Shown piece after piece: positions 36,969 through 43,702 of a stretch of 64,000 nucleotides of DNA. A program made the translations under genes and the position numbers. The notes under the pieces were generated by a model. That model worked only from the letters and a program-made list of their open reading frames with translations, was not told the origin of the DNA and made no database searches. Each line of letters starts with the position of its first letter. Position 1 is the stretch's first letter. Source of the stretch: RUG334 sp045599645 (GTDB taxonomy: Bacteria > Muiribacteriota > Ozemobacteria > Ozemobacterales > Ozemobacteraceae); NCBI GenBank assembly GCA_045599645.1, contig JAZRWI010000058.1:1-64000 (forward strand), given 5' to 3'.

Positions 36969-37297
36969 AAAGCTCTAAGCTGTAAGCTCTAAGCTCTAAG
37001 CCCTAAGCTCTAAGCCCTAAGCTTTAAGCTGTAAGCTCTAAGCTCTAAGCTCTAAGCTCTAAGCTCTAAGCTGTAAGCTGTAAGCTCTAAGCTGTAAGCT
37101 GTAAGCTCTAAGCTCTAAGCCCTAAGCTCTAAGCTGTAAGCTGTAAGCTGTAAGCTCTAAGCCCTAAGCCCTAAGCTTTAAGCTTTAAGCTGTAAGCTGT
37201 AAGCTGTAAGCTCTAAGCCCTAAGCCCTAAGCTTTAAGCTTTAAGCTGTAAGCTCTAAGCCCTAAGCTCTAAGCTCTAAGCTCTAAGCTGTAAGCTT
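36969..37297. repeat. Long heptamer array AAGC(T/C)(C/G/T)T, about 46 units, left of IVP gene
   Basis: An unbroken run of 7-bp units uses only four versions: AAGCTCT, AAGCTGT, AAGCCCT and AAGCTTT. A higher-order duplication of eight units (56 bp) is visible at 37131-37186 and 37187-37242. The array ends AAGCTTAGAGCTTAAAACC, which is a small inversion of the unit. It fills most of the 401-bp gap between the peptide transporter and the IVP gene; 37298-37362 holds an AT-rich leader. Confidence 0.95.
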
Positions 37298-37362
37298 AGA
37301 GCTTAAAACCGGTAGTTCATATAAAATATATCTATCTAATTATTTAACGATAGGAGTAGACA

Positions 37363-37788
37363 ATGGGGGATTTTAGGAAAGTTGAAGTTTGGAAAAAATC
37401 TATGGTTCTTGTAACCGAGATTTATCGAATAACAAAAGATTTTCCTAACTTTGAAAAATTTGGTGGTCTAGTAAGCCAGATGACAAGAGCTGCCACTTCA
37501 ATTCCCTCTAACATCTCTGAAGGTTGCAAGCGAGAATATGATAAAGAATATTATTATTTCTTAAGAATTGCGAGAGGGTCTATTGGTGAACTGCAGACTC
37601 AGTTATATATTTCGGTAAATGTCGGTTATCTTACAGAAGATGATATTGAACATGCAATTAGCCTAAGTATCGAGATAGACCGTATGCTATATTCTCTGAT
37701 ACGGAGATTAAGCGTTAATCATCAAAATAGAGTTATGTCGGATGTTGAAGACTATGATTACCACTTAAATAACAGTGATGGCTTCTAG
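37363..37788 (+). CDS. Four-helix-bundle protein, S23/IVP family
   Basis: 141 aa, RBS AGGAG 7 nt before ATG. It is full length for the family (PF05635/TIGR02436, usually about 115-130 aa): VEVWKKSMVLVTEIYRITKDFP (helix 1), KFGGLVSQMTRAATSIPSNISEG, YYYFLRIARGSIGELQTQLYI and a final helix around IEIDRMLYSLIRRL. A short acidic tail follows. The family was named from ORFs inside rRNA intervening sequences, and related four-helix bundles serve as accessory proteins in retroelements; the biochemical role is not established. The stop codon TAG lies within the first unit of the downstream inverted heptamer array, so array and gene are physically fused at the 3' end. Confidence 0.85.
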   Translation: MGDFRKVEVWKKSMVLVTEIYRITKDFPNFEKFGGLVSQMTRAATSIPSNISEGCKREYDKEYYYFLRIARGSIGELQTQLYISVNVGYLTEDDIEHAISLSIEIDRMLYSLIRRLSVNHQNRVMSDVEDYDYHLNNSDGF

Positions 37789-37869
37789 CTTCAAGCTTCG
37801 AGCTTCGAGCTTCCAGCTTCCAGCTTCGAGCTTCCAGCTTCCAGCTTCCAGCTTCAGGCTTATAGCTAG
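37780..37869. repeat. Inverted heptamer array right of IVP gene, about 11-12 units
   Basis: Units AGCTTCG, AGCTTCC and AGCTTCA repeat every 7 bp. On the minus strand these are GAAGCTC, GAAGCTG and similar, so the array is inverted relative to 36969-37297 and matches the units found at 27857-28070. It ends AGGCTTATAGCTAG. Confidence 0.92.
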
Positions 37870-37913
37870 TTCGATAAACCACAGACAATGATAGCGCAGA
37901 AAGGATAGATTAA

Positions 37914-38738
37914 ATGCTAAAGCTGAATAACAAGAAACTACAGACTCCGGCTTTGCTGGGGATGGTTCATGTCAGACCTTTGCCAGGAACTCCATTTTAT
38001 GAAAATAATCTGGATGAAGTAGTAAAGATTGCTGTCGATGAAGCTAAGGCTTATCAGAAGGCAGGATTTACCGGGATACTTCTTGAAAATATGTTCGACA
38101 GACCATACCTGAAGTGTCATGTTGGTCCTGAAATCGTAGCAGCTATGACAAGAGTAGCTTGCGAAGTAAGAAGTGCTGTTGGTAAGGATTTCCCAATAGG
38201 CATTCAGATTTTGGCTGGTGCCAACAAGGAAGCTCTTTCTGTTGCATTAATAGCTGGTCTTGATTTCATCAGAGCAGAAGGCTGTGTATTCGGTCACGTA
38301 GCTGATGAAGGCTGGATAGAAGCTTGCGCTGGTGAACTCCTCAGAGAACGTGCCAGATTAAATGCTAAGCATATTAGCATCTGGACTGATGTTCAGAAAA
38401 AGCACTCTGCTCATGCTCCAACTGCTGACCTTCCATTGGAAGACTGGGTTCATGGAGCAGAATTCTTTGGTATCGACGGTGTCATCGTAACAGGAACGGC
38501 TACCGGTGTTGCAGCAAAGACTGATGAAGTAAGCAGAGCCAAGAAGGCTAGTCCTCTTCCTGTTGCTGTAGGTTCAGGCATTACTGCTAAGAACTGTGCT
38601 GATTATGCTTGCGCGCATGCTTGGATAGTTGGTTCGTGGATTAAAAAAGACGGATATTGGGAAAATCCATTAGATCCCAAACGTTTAAAAGAAATGGTTG
38701 CGGCACATAAAAAAGTGCTTAAGAAGGGTAATAAGTGA
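37914..38738 (+). CDS. BtpA/SgcQ-family TIM-barrel protein
   Basis: 274 aa, RBS GAAAGGA. It shows the family landmarks LLGMVHVRPLPGTP (about 16-29), AGFTGILLENMFDRPY (about 50-65), IQILAGANKEAL, DFIRAEGCVFGHVADEGWI (about 122-140) and GVIVTGTATG (about 190-199), with VAVGSGITAKN. BtpA was first described as a factor for photosystem I in cyanobacteria, but homologues are common in non-photosynthetic bacteria and archaea, where the fold suggests a sugar- or nucleotide-metabolising enzyme. Photosynthesis should not be inferred here. Confidence 0.88.
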   Translation: MLKLNNKKLQTPALLGMVHVRPLPGTPFYENNLDEVVKIAVDEAKAYQKAGFTGILLENMFDRPYLKCHVGPEIVAAMTRVACEVRSAVGKDFPIGIQILAGANKEALSVALIAGLDFIRAEGCVFGHVADEGWIEACAGELLRERARLNAKHISIWTDVQKKHSAHAPTADLPLEDWVHGAEFFGIDGVIVTGTATGVAAKTDEVSRAKKASPLPVAVGSGITAKNCADYACAHAWIVGSWIKKDGYWENPLDPKRLKEMVAAHKKVLKKGNK

Positions 38739-38794
38739 GTCCTTTTGCAGTTGTTTCCATACTAAAACTATAATAATTCTTATGGAGATATAAA

Positions 38795-39253
38795 ATGGCT
38801 TTTGAATTTAATACAAGTGTTGCTAATGTAAAAAAATATTTGGGATTAATTGAAGATTTCAAAAAGAATTATGGCATGGAAGTAAACGAAGTGTCTGTAA
38901 ACAGCGATCCGTTACTTTTTATAGGTGTCATAAAAACTGAAAATCTTGCAGATGTAATGAGAGATATCGAAGCAAACTTCGGTGAACCGTATAAAAGAGG
39001 CGGTGACCCCGCTCATTACGCAAATCTGAATGATCAGTTCATTATTGATATAGGCGGTGTTAGAACCGACCAGATTCTTTATAGCATTGAAGTTTACGAA
39101 AGAACAAATTTCTATTGCGCAATATGGCCTTGGACTTCAAAACCAGAATTTACTTCTATCCGTTTTGGATTGATTGCTTATTCAAGAAAATTCCAGTCTG
39201 ATTTTACTGCAGAATTAGAAGGGGTTTTCAATCAATATAAAAAGCTTAGTTGA
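38795..39253 (+). CDS. Conserved protein of unknown function, paralogue A
   Basis: 152 aa, RBS GGAG 9 nt before ATG. No signal peptide, membrane segment or known motif is recognised. It aligns along its length with the following gene: DPLLFIGV/DPTLYIGV, FGEPYKRGGDPAHYANL/FEKPYKKAGDSAFWGNL, GGVRTDQILY/GGINKDQTLY, FYCAIWPWTSKPEFTSIRFGLI/LYCAFWPWGTAPVKTSIRIGLM. The shared aromatic CAxWPW core suggests a small alpha/beta binding domain. Cytoplasmic location is inferred. Confidence 0.7.
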   Translation: MAFEFNTSVANVKKYLGLIEDFKKNYGMEVNEVSVNSDPLLFIGVIKTENLADVMRDIEANFGEPYKRGGDPAHYANLNDQFIIDIGGVRTDQILYSIEVYERTNFYCAIWPWTSKPEFTSIRFGLIAYSRKFQSDFTAELEGVFNQYKKLS

Positions 39254-39255
39254 TT

Positions 39256-39684
39256 ATGGATATTGCAGAGAACGTAAAAGCTATCAAACAAACACTGAAA
39301 TTAATCAGTGTCTTAGAAAAGAATTTCAGTGTTAAACCAAATAACAGTAATAATGACGACCCTACACTTTACATTGGGGTTGCTCAGTCTGATATTGTGG
39401 AAGCATTGACCCCTGAAGTAGAAAAATATTTTGAAAAGCCTTACAAAAAGGCTGGAGATTCAGCTTTCTGGGGTAATCTGTTTGATAACTTCATTAAATC
39501 TGTTGGGGGAATAAATAAAGACCAGACTCTTTATAAAAAACAGATTGATGACGGTGTTTTTCTATATTGTGCTTTCTGGCCCTGGGGAACAGCCCCGGTT
39601 AAAACTTCAATCCGTATTGGTCTTATGTGCTCTTCTAGGGAATTAGACGAGCAATATGCCAGGGAATTGAAGGGTTATTTCTGA
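39256..39684 (+). CDS. Conserved protein of unknown function, paralogue B
   Basis: 142 aa from ATG 39256, immediately after the preceding stop; a TTG at 39250 would add two residues. It is a tandem duplicate of the gene at 38795, with the same order of motifs (YIGVAQSD, KPYKKAGDSAFWGNLFDNFI, LYCAFWPWGTAP). Divergence between the copies is considerable, so the duplication is old. It is co-transcribed with paralogue A and probably with the Smr gene 13 bp downstream. Confidence 0.7.
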   Translation: MDIAENVKAIKQTLKLISVLEKNFSVKPNNSNNDDPTLYIGVAQSDIVEALTPEVEKYFEKPYKKAGDSAFWGNLFDNFIKSVGGINKDQTLYKKQIDDGVFLYCAFWPWGTAPVKTSIRIGLMCSSRELDEQYARELKGYF

Positions 39685-39697
39685 TTATTCCTCATAT

Positions 39698-39970
39698 ATG
39701 GAAGAAATAGTAACGATACCTATCAATGGCGTTTTAGACCTTCACACATTTCAACCGAAGGAAGTAAAGCCATTGATAGTTGATTACCTGAGTGAATGTG
39801 TTAAGAAAAATATTAAACATGTTCGCATTATTCACGGTAAGGGTATAGGTAATCTCAGAAGAACCGTGGAAGCGTTGCTTCCTAAACTTGATGTAGTTGA
39901 ATCCTGGCAACCGGCACCTGCTGATGCGGGGCATTGGGGAGCCACTCTGGTTACTCTTAAAATCAATTAA
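39698..39970 (+). CDS. Smr-domain protein
   Basis: 90 aa. A stand-alone Smr domain with LDLHTFQPKEV (about 13-23), HVRIIHGKGIGNLRRTVEALL (about 40-60) and WQPAPADAGHWGATLVTL, that is the LDLHG-like, HGxG and GGxGxT-like motifs. Smr domains act as nucleases on branched DNA or on stalled/collided ribosome mRNAs. The LDLHG Gly is replaced by Thr. It lacks a clear RBS and sits convergent with the transpeptidase-like gene, overlapping it by 4 nt. Confidence 0.88.
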   Translation: MEEIVTIPINGVLDLHTFQPKEVKPLIVDYLSECVKKNIKHVRIIHGKGIGNLRRTVEALLPKLDVVESWQPAPADAGHWGATLVTLKIN

Positions 39971-40635
39971 GGCAGAATAGTGACTGGGCAACCTACAGGA
40001 ATATTCCAGTAAAGTTCTTCCATATCAGCATTGTGCATCGAAACAGAGCCATCTTTTGTCCAGCTGCTCTCAGCACCAAAACCATGGATTCCAATATTCC
40101 CGCCTAGATTTGTGTCTGCCGGTGGTGGATTGCCGTTCTGTTCAGCCTGATTAATATGAATTTCGTCAGCTGTAGATATTATATGATTTACAGTTGCTCT
40201 ATTTGCATCATCAGAGGATGGATAATTTATCTGAAGAAACATGTGATATGTATGATCAGGTTCTTTATTGCAGATATAATACTGGCCTTCTGGGGTTCTC
40301 ATATCGTCCTTATCCTGCTTTCTTCCTGTTGCACGGCCAAGGCCGATAGGATAAGAGGCTATTGCTAAATTATTTGAGTAGACTGTAAGTTCTCTATATT
40401 TTTTTCTAATTATTATTTCAGGATTAAAATTGTCTCGCGTTAGGTTATTAGCAACGAGCAATTCATTGTATCTTGTTTTGGCACTCTGTTCACCCCGGTT
40501 TTGGAAACAGCTTTTTAATTCTTCCCAAAGGAAATACTTGGCTGGAGTTATTGCTACCCACAGGAATAGAACTATGGTTAGAACTATCAAGCCATGAAAA
40601 AAAGCATCGCCAAGGTATGTAACAGGTTTTTTCAT
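39967..40635 (-). CDS. L,D-transpeptidase (YkuD) homologue with catalytic Cys replaced by Ser
   Basis: 222 aa. An N-terminal membrane anchor lies at about 14-32, then a stalk, then a YkuD domain at about 85-222: VYSNNLAIASYPIGLGRATG, TPEGQYYI, NIGIHGFG and NADMEELYWNIPVGCPVTIL. In the active-site motif (S/T)xGCxxM the family Cys is Ser197 (DGSVSM, codon TCT at 40045-40047). The His of IHG is kept. Active enzymes form 3-3 crosslinks or attach lipoproteins using the Cys thiol. This protein may be inactive or have another role unless the base is a sequencing error. It follows the VTT-family gene by 3 bp. Confidence 0.8.
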   Translation of the reverse strand: MKKPVTYLGDAFFHGLIVLTIVLFLWVAITPAKYFLWEELKSCFQNRGEQSAKTRYNELLVANNLTRDNFNPEIIIRKKYRELTVYSNNLAIASYPIGLGRATGRKQDKDDMRTPEGQYYICNKEPDHTYHMFLQINYPSSDDANRATVNHIISTADEIHINQAEQNGNPPPADTNLGGNIGIHGFGAESSWTKDGSVSMHNADMEELYWNIPVGCPVTILP

Positions 40636-40638
40636 TTT

Positions 40639-41295
40639 TTACTGTCCTAGGAAATTAGCATCGACATACAATGTTAACCAGCCTACTATCAAGTATCTGA
40701 TTGTTCGGCTGATTACAGAGTTTATTATTACAGAAGATAATGACATGTTATAAATACCACCAATCCAACAGACTGCTGAATAAGGAATCGGTGTAATACC
40801 AGCTACAAAAATTGCTAAGCCGCCATGATTCTTAAATAGATTACTACCAGCTCTCAATACCTTTGAGCCGAAAATTCTTCTGAAGCGCCATGGTCCAAAT
40901 AATTTTCCTAAGAAATAACCTGTTGAACCACCCAATGCACTTGAAGAACCTGCAACTAATGCGGTTCTGATCATACTAGCGCCACCAAAGGTAGAACCAA
41001 ATACAAAGAAATCGGCTGGGATTGGTTGAATGATAACGTCGGATGCCCAAGTCAGGAAAAATAAGGCTACATAGCCAAATTGATTAACAAAATCCTTGGA
41101 CCAGGCAAGAATCAACTGCTTGTAAGAAAATAACAGGAAAAAAAGCAATGCTACCAGGATGCAAACTAAGACAGATGAAATCTTAGCTGCTATTTTCATA
41201 GCATCACCGGCTTTATCTGCAAAAACAGAATTTCTGAATCTCGTTACCCAATCGGGTGACGAATGATGTTTTACTTCTTGTTTTTCATCAGACAT
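40639..41295 (-). CDS. VTT/DedA-family membrane protein
   Basis: 218 aa from ATG 41295 (GGAG upstream at suitable distance; the TTG at 41322 is inside the leader). One helix lies at about 43-62, then the VTT domain (PF09335): FGYVALFFLTWASDVIIQPIPADFF, GSSSALGGSTGYFLGKLFG and GLAIFVAGITPIPYSAVCWIGGIYNMSL, with re-entrant loops and final helices. Members act as lipid carrier flippases or in membrane homeostasis. Here it shares an operon with a cell-wall L,D-transpeptidase homologue, which would fit undecaprenyl-phosphate or envelope function; this is inference only. Confidence 0.8.
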   Translation of the reverse strand: MSDEKQEVKHHSSPDWVTRFRNSVFADKAGDAMKIAAKISSVLVCILVALLFFLLFSYKQLILAWSKDFVNQFGYVALFFLTWASDVIIQPIPADFFVFGSTFGGASMIRTALVAGSSSALGGSTGYFLGKLFGPWRFRRIFGSKVLRAGSNLFKNHGGLAIFVAGITPIPYSAVCWIGGIYNMSLSSVIINSVISRTIRYLIVGWLTLYVDANFLGQ

Positions 41296-41445
41296 TAAGG
41301 ACAATCTCCGAACGTTTTTCAAAACTATTCGACAACTTTTTAATATTTCTTAACAAATAGGGAATTATTAAATACATAAATTTTGTTCTTTCAATAAAAC
41401 CAGTGCTAAAAAATCTGCAACTTCGTTGCATGAATTCTGTCTGGC

Positions 41446-41515
41446 TTACCGCCCCTGCGAGGCCTTCCTCCGAATGGGGGAAGGTGGCACGCGTAGCGTG
41501 ACGTATGAGGGTGCC
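41446..41515. repeat. Single copy of the 1.1-kb double-hairpin REP-like repeat
   Basis: Contains GCGAGGCCTTCCTCC, GGGGGAAGGTGGC and the second stem CACGC-GTA-GCGTG, ending ACGTATGAGGGTGCC. The second stem matches copy 1 of 1119-1353 and not copies 2 and 3. Confidence 0.8.
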
Positions 41516-41517
41516 TT

Positions 41518-41568
41518 CTCGGCTGTCGCCAATAGCCAGGAGCCAAAAGCTAAAAGCCTATAAAATCA
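41518..41568. repeat. Short heptamer array of the AAAAGCCTATAAAA-ended family
   Basis: Starts CTCGGCTGTCG and continues AGCCAGG, AGCCAAA, AGCTAAA, AGCCTAT in 7-bp steps, ending TATAAAATCA. It has the same ends as 27857-28070 with far fewer internal units. Confidence 0.65.
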
Positions 41569-41671
41569 TAAATAATCAATAAACATGTACATAATAATGA
41601 ATAATGATACTTGCGGATCTACGAAAAATTATGTAAAATCAAAGAATAAGAAAAACATTTGGAGTATAAAA

Positions 41672-42376
41672 ATGTTCAAAAGATTATCAGTATTGTTTGC
41701 TTTATTTGCCCTTTTGTTCGGTTTCAATGCTGTTGCTAATGCAGCTGCTACTGCATCTGAAAAACAGACTGCAGCTAAAGAAGAAATTAAAAATGAACCA
41801 GTTACAGACCTTGTTAAGGCCTATGAAGTCTGGAAGAATAAAGGTATTAAGTTTGTCATTCGTGACAAAAAGAACGGCCAGTTTGAAACCTGGAGCGTTG
41901 GCAGACTCGAATCTTGGGGCACCAAGTCTAAATGGGTTGTTCGCAACAAAAAGGGTCAGTTCCTTACTCACGCAACCGGTAATGTAGAAAATTGGAAGAA
42001 TGGTAGAAGCCGCCTTGTTCTGCGCGACAAGAAGGGTCGCATTCTTACTCACATTAAGTTAGACCTTACTGATAAAGGCAATTTCTATACCACTGCTGTA
42101 GGTCTTCGCAGACTTCAGAACGATACTTTCCTTGCTTTCGTTCAGGACAGCTTAGGCGATATTCTGGAAGAAGAATTGAAGGCTGGTAGCTTAAGCAAAG
42201 CCAGAGCATTGATTGCTTACCTTGATAAACACAAAAAGGATAAGGGTGCTGAAAACTTCAAGCCAGTTATTCGCAGAATGATTCCTTTAATGCAGGCTTT
42301 GAATTCTGATGGTAAGAACACAAGAGCTGCTCAGACTGTAGAAGCTGCAGGTCAGCTGCTTAAAGATCTTCAGTAA
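41672..42376 (+). CDS. Small exported basic protein with three beta-repeats
   Basis: 234 aa from ATG 41672, which has GGAG 8 nt upstream and starts a clear signal peptide (about 1-24, ending ANA-AA); the longer frame from 41585 is not supported. Residues about 58-130 hold three imperfect repeats (KFVIRDKKNGQFETWSVGRLE, KWVVRNKKGQFLTHATGNVE, RLVLRDKKGRILTHIKLDL), likely strand-turn-strand units. The rest is helical and Lys-rich. No known domain is recognised. Periplasmic or surface location is inferred. Confidence 0.65.
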   Translation: MFKRLSVLFALFALLFGFNAVANAAATASEKQTAAKEEIKNEPVTDLVKAYEVWKNKGIKFVIRDKKNGQFETWSVGRLESWGTKSKWVVRNKKGQFLTHATGNVENWKNGRSRLVLRDKKGRILTHIKLDLTDKGNFYTTAVGLRRLQNDTFLAFVQDSLGDILEEELKAGSLSKARALIAYLDKHKKDKGAENFKPVIRRMIPLMQALNSDGKNTRAAQTVEAAGQLLKDLQ

Positions 42377-42394
42377 AAAATAAAGCTTACCCCC

Positions 42395-42423
42395 TTGCGG
42401 GTAGGCAGATAGATTTGTATAAT
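42395..42423 (+). promoter_or_regulatory. Sigma-70-type promoter
   Basis: TTGCGG (42395-42400), 17-bp spacer, TATAAT (42418-42423), 28 bp upstream of the next ATG. It overlaps the right arm of a small TACCC...GGGTA hairpin after the preceding gene. Confidence 0.55.
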
Positions 42424-42451
42424 ATTATTACAAAAAATTCGGAGGAAAGAA

Positions 42452-43060
42452 ATGCTTAAATCTTTGAAATTGTTCGTAATTATCGCTTGCATGCTTAGCG
42501 TTGTATCTGTTGCTCAGGCAGCAGTTTATGGTTATATTAACGTAACTGGTCGTGATCAGGAACAGATTGCACGTGAAGTTCAGACTATCGAAAGATTAGT
42601 TAAGACTTGGAAGAACGGCGAAATTCTTTATACCCATATGGTAAAATCTGGTGCAGTATTCTTCAAGAAAATCACTGCTACTGTATTCTTTGCCGGCGAA
42701 CAGAGCAAGATCTCTGCATTCCTTTCTGCTGGTGCTTACGAAGGCGACTATCTCAAGAACATCGTTGTAAAATTCAACTATGTTAGCCTTGATAAAAAGG
42801 GCGAAGAAGTTAACTCAACATTCTCTCGCAAATTCAACAATATCCGCGATGCAGTTAAAGCTGTAAAGGACAAAGATAGCAAGGCTATGTGGGCTGACCT
42901 CGCAGCTACTCGCAAGAGAGATTATGCTAAGCACGAAACCAAGAATGGTATCGTTGAAGGTAGCGTAAACGTTGTATTCTATAGCCTCCAGGCTGTTGAA
43001 GAAAATCGTCTCTTCGGTATCACCTTCGAAGACAATAAGGTTAAGAACACTAGAAATTAA
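42452..43060 (+). CDS. Small exported protein of unknown function
   Basis: 202 aa, RBS GGAGGAAAG. Signal peptide about 1-23 (MLSVVSVAQA-AV). The mature part is mixed alpha/beta with a regular pattern (TATVFFAGEQSKISAFLSAGAYEGDY, GSVNVVFYSLQAVEENRLFGITF). No cysteine, no lipobox and no known motif is present. It has its own promoter and a strong terminator, so it is a single-gene transcript. Codon use is of the highly expressed type (many AAG, GGC), hinting at abundance. Confidence 0.65.
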   Translation: MLKSLKLFVIIACMLSVVSVAQAAVYGYINVTGRDQEQIAREVQTIERLVKTWKNGEILYTHMVKSGAVFFKKITATVFFAGEQSKISAFLSAGAYEGDYLKNIVVKFNYVSLDKKGEEVNSTFSRKFNNIRDAVKAVKDKDSKAMWADLAATRKRDYAKHETKNGIVEGSVNVVFYSLQAVEENRLFGITFEDNKVKNTRN

Positions 43061-43076
43061 TCTTTTGAACAAAAAA

Positions 43077-43104
43077 AGCCTCGCTTAAAGCGAGGTTTTT
43101 TTTT
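43077..43104. terminator. Bidirectional Rho-independent terminator
   Basis: CCTCGCT pairs with AGCGAGG across TAA, with a T-run after it on the plus strand and an A-run before it, so it can serve both convergent genes. Confidence 0.9.
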
Positions 43105-43125
43105 GCCTAATTTTTATTTAAGGAT

Positions 43126-43698
43126 TCATGCTTTTTTTACTTCGATAACAGCCTGACTAAGACTCTTATAATGGTTGATTTTCTTTTTTATTGGTGAAAA
43201 TCCAAATATTATACAGGTAAATGCTTCCCAAAGGGCTACCCAGCCAGCTATATCAATCCCTTCTATGATAAGCTTGGAATACATAGAAACAGACTCAAAA
43301 TTTTTAATCAGCGAATACTGTTCATGGTAAAAAGCCATCAATGCCGTTCCAAGAAGGGTAAGATAGAGAAACTTTTTTAATTCCTTAGATACATTCTTTT
43401 TTTCGCGCCAGTATTTATATCTGAAATGATTATGTATAGCTCTCTTTATCGGGTCTTCGATTATTCCGTCGAAACCGTTTTCTATGTTTAGCCTGATTAT
43501 ATATGGATGTCCGTCTAATTCTTTTACAGATTCTGCTAAATAGTCTTCAAAGTCTTGATCTAGCTCTCTTTTATAGAAGCTTGTTTTTTTGTCAAAGCTG
43601 TTAAATAGATCGCTGAAGTTTTCTAGGCTTATATCTATAATGGCTTTATCATCTGCGGTAAAGTCATATATATCATGCAGGATATCCTTTTTCTTCAT
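43126..43698 (-). CDS. Conserved two-helix membrane protein, unknown function
   Basis: 190 aa. A soluble N-terminal part contains IDISLENFSDLFNSFD and ELDQDFEDYLAESVKEL, a pattern I associate with an unnamed, widely distributed bacterial membrane-protein family. HNHFRYKYWREKK precedes two hydrophobic helices (about 107-123 and 147-166). The C-terminus is basic. Its ATG lies 4 bp after the stop of the UDP-GlcNAc epimerase gene, so the two are co-transcribed; a role in envelope assembly is possible but not shown. Confidence 0.6.
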   Translation of the reverse strand: MKKKDILHDIYDFTADDKAIIDISLENFSDLFNSFDKKTSFYKRELDQDFEDYLAESVKELDGHPYIIRLNIENGFDGIIEDPIKRAIHNHFRYKYWREKKNVSKELKKFLYLTLLGTALMAFYHEQYSLIKNFESVSMYSKLIIEGIDIAGWVALWEAFTCIIFGFSPIKKKINHYKSLSQAVIEVKKA

Positions 43699-43702
43699 AT
43701 AG

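Noticed and set aside
36969..37297. Heptamer array as a telomere-like chromosome end
   Set aside because: It is internal, flanked by ordinary genes on both sides, and other arrays of different sequence occur in the same window.
37363..37788. Four-helix-bundle gene as the Avd accessory protein of a DGR acting on the 4.3-kb variable region
   Set aside because: No reverse transcriptase or template repeat is adjacent, and the sequence matches the stand-alone S23/IVP type.
37914..38738. BtpA homologue as evidence for photosynthesis
   Set aside because: The family is widespread in non-photosynthetic bacteria and no photosystem or pigment gene is present.
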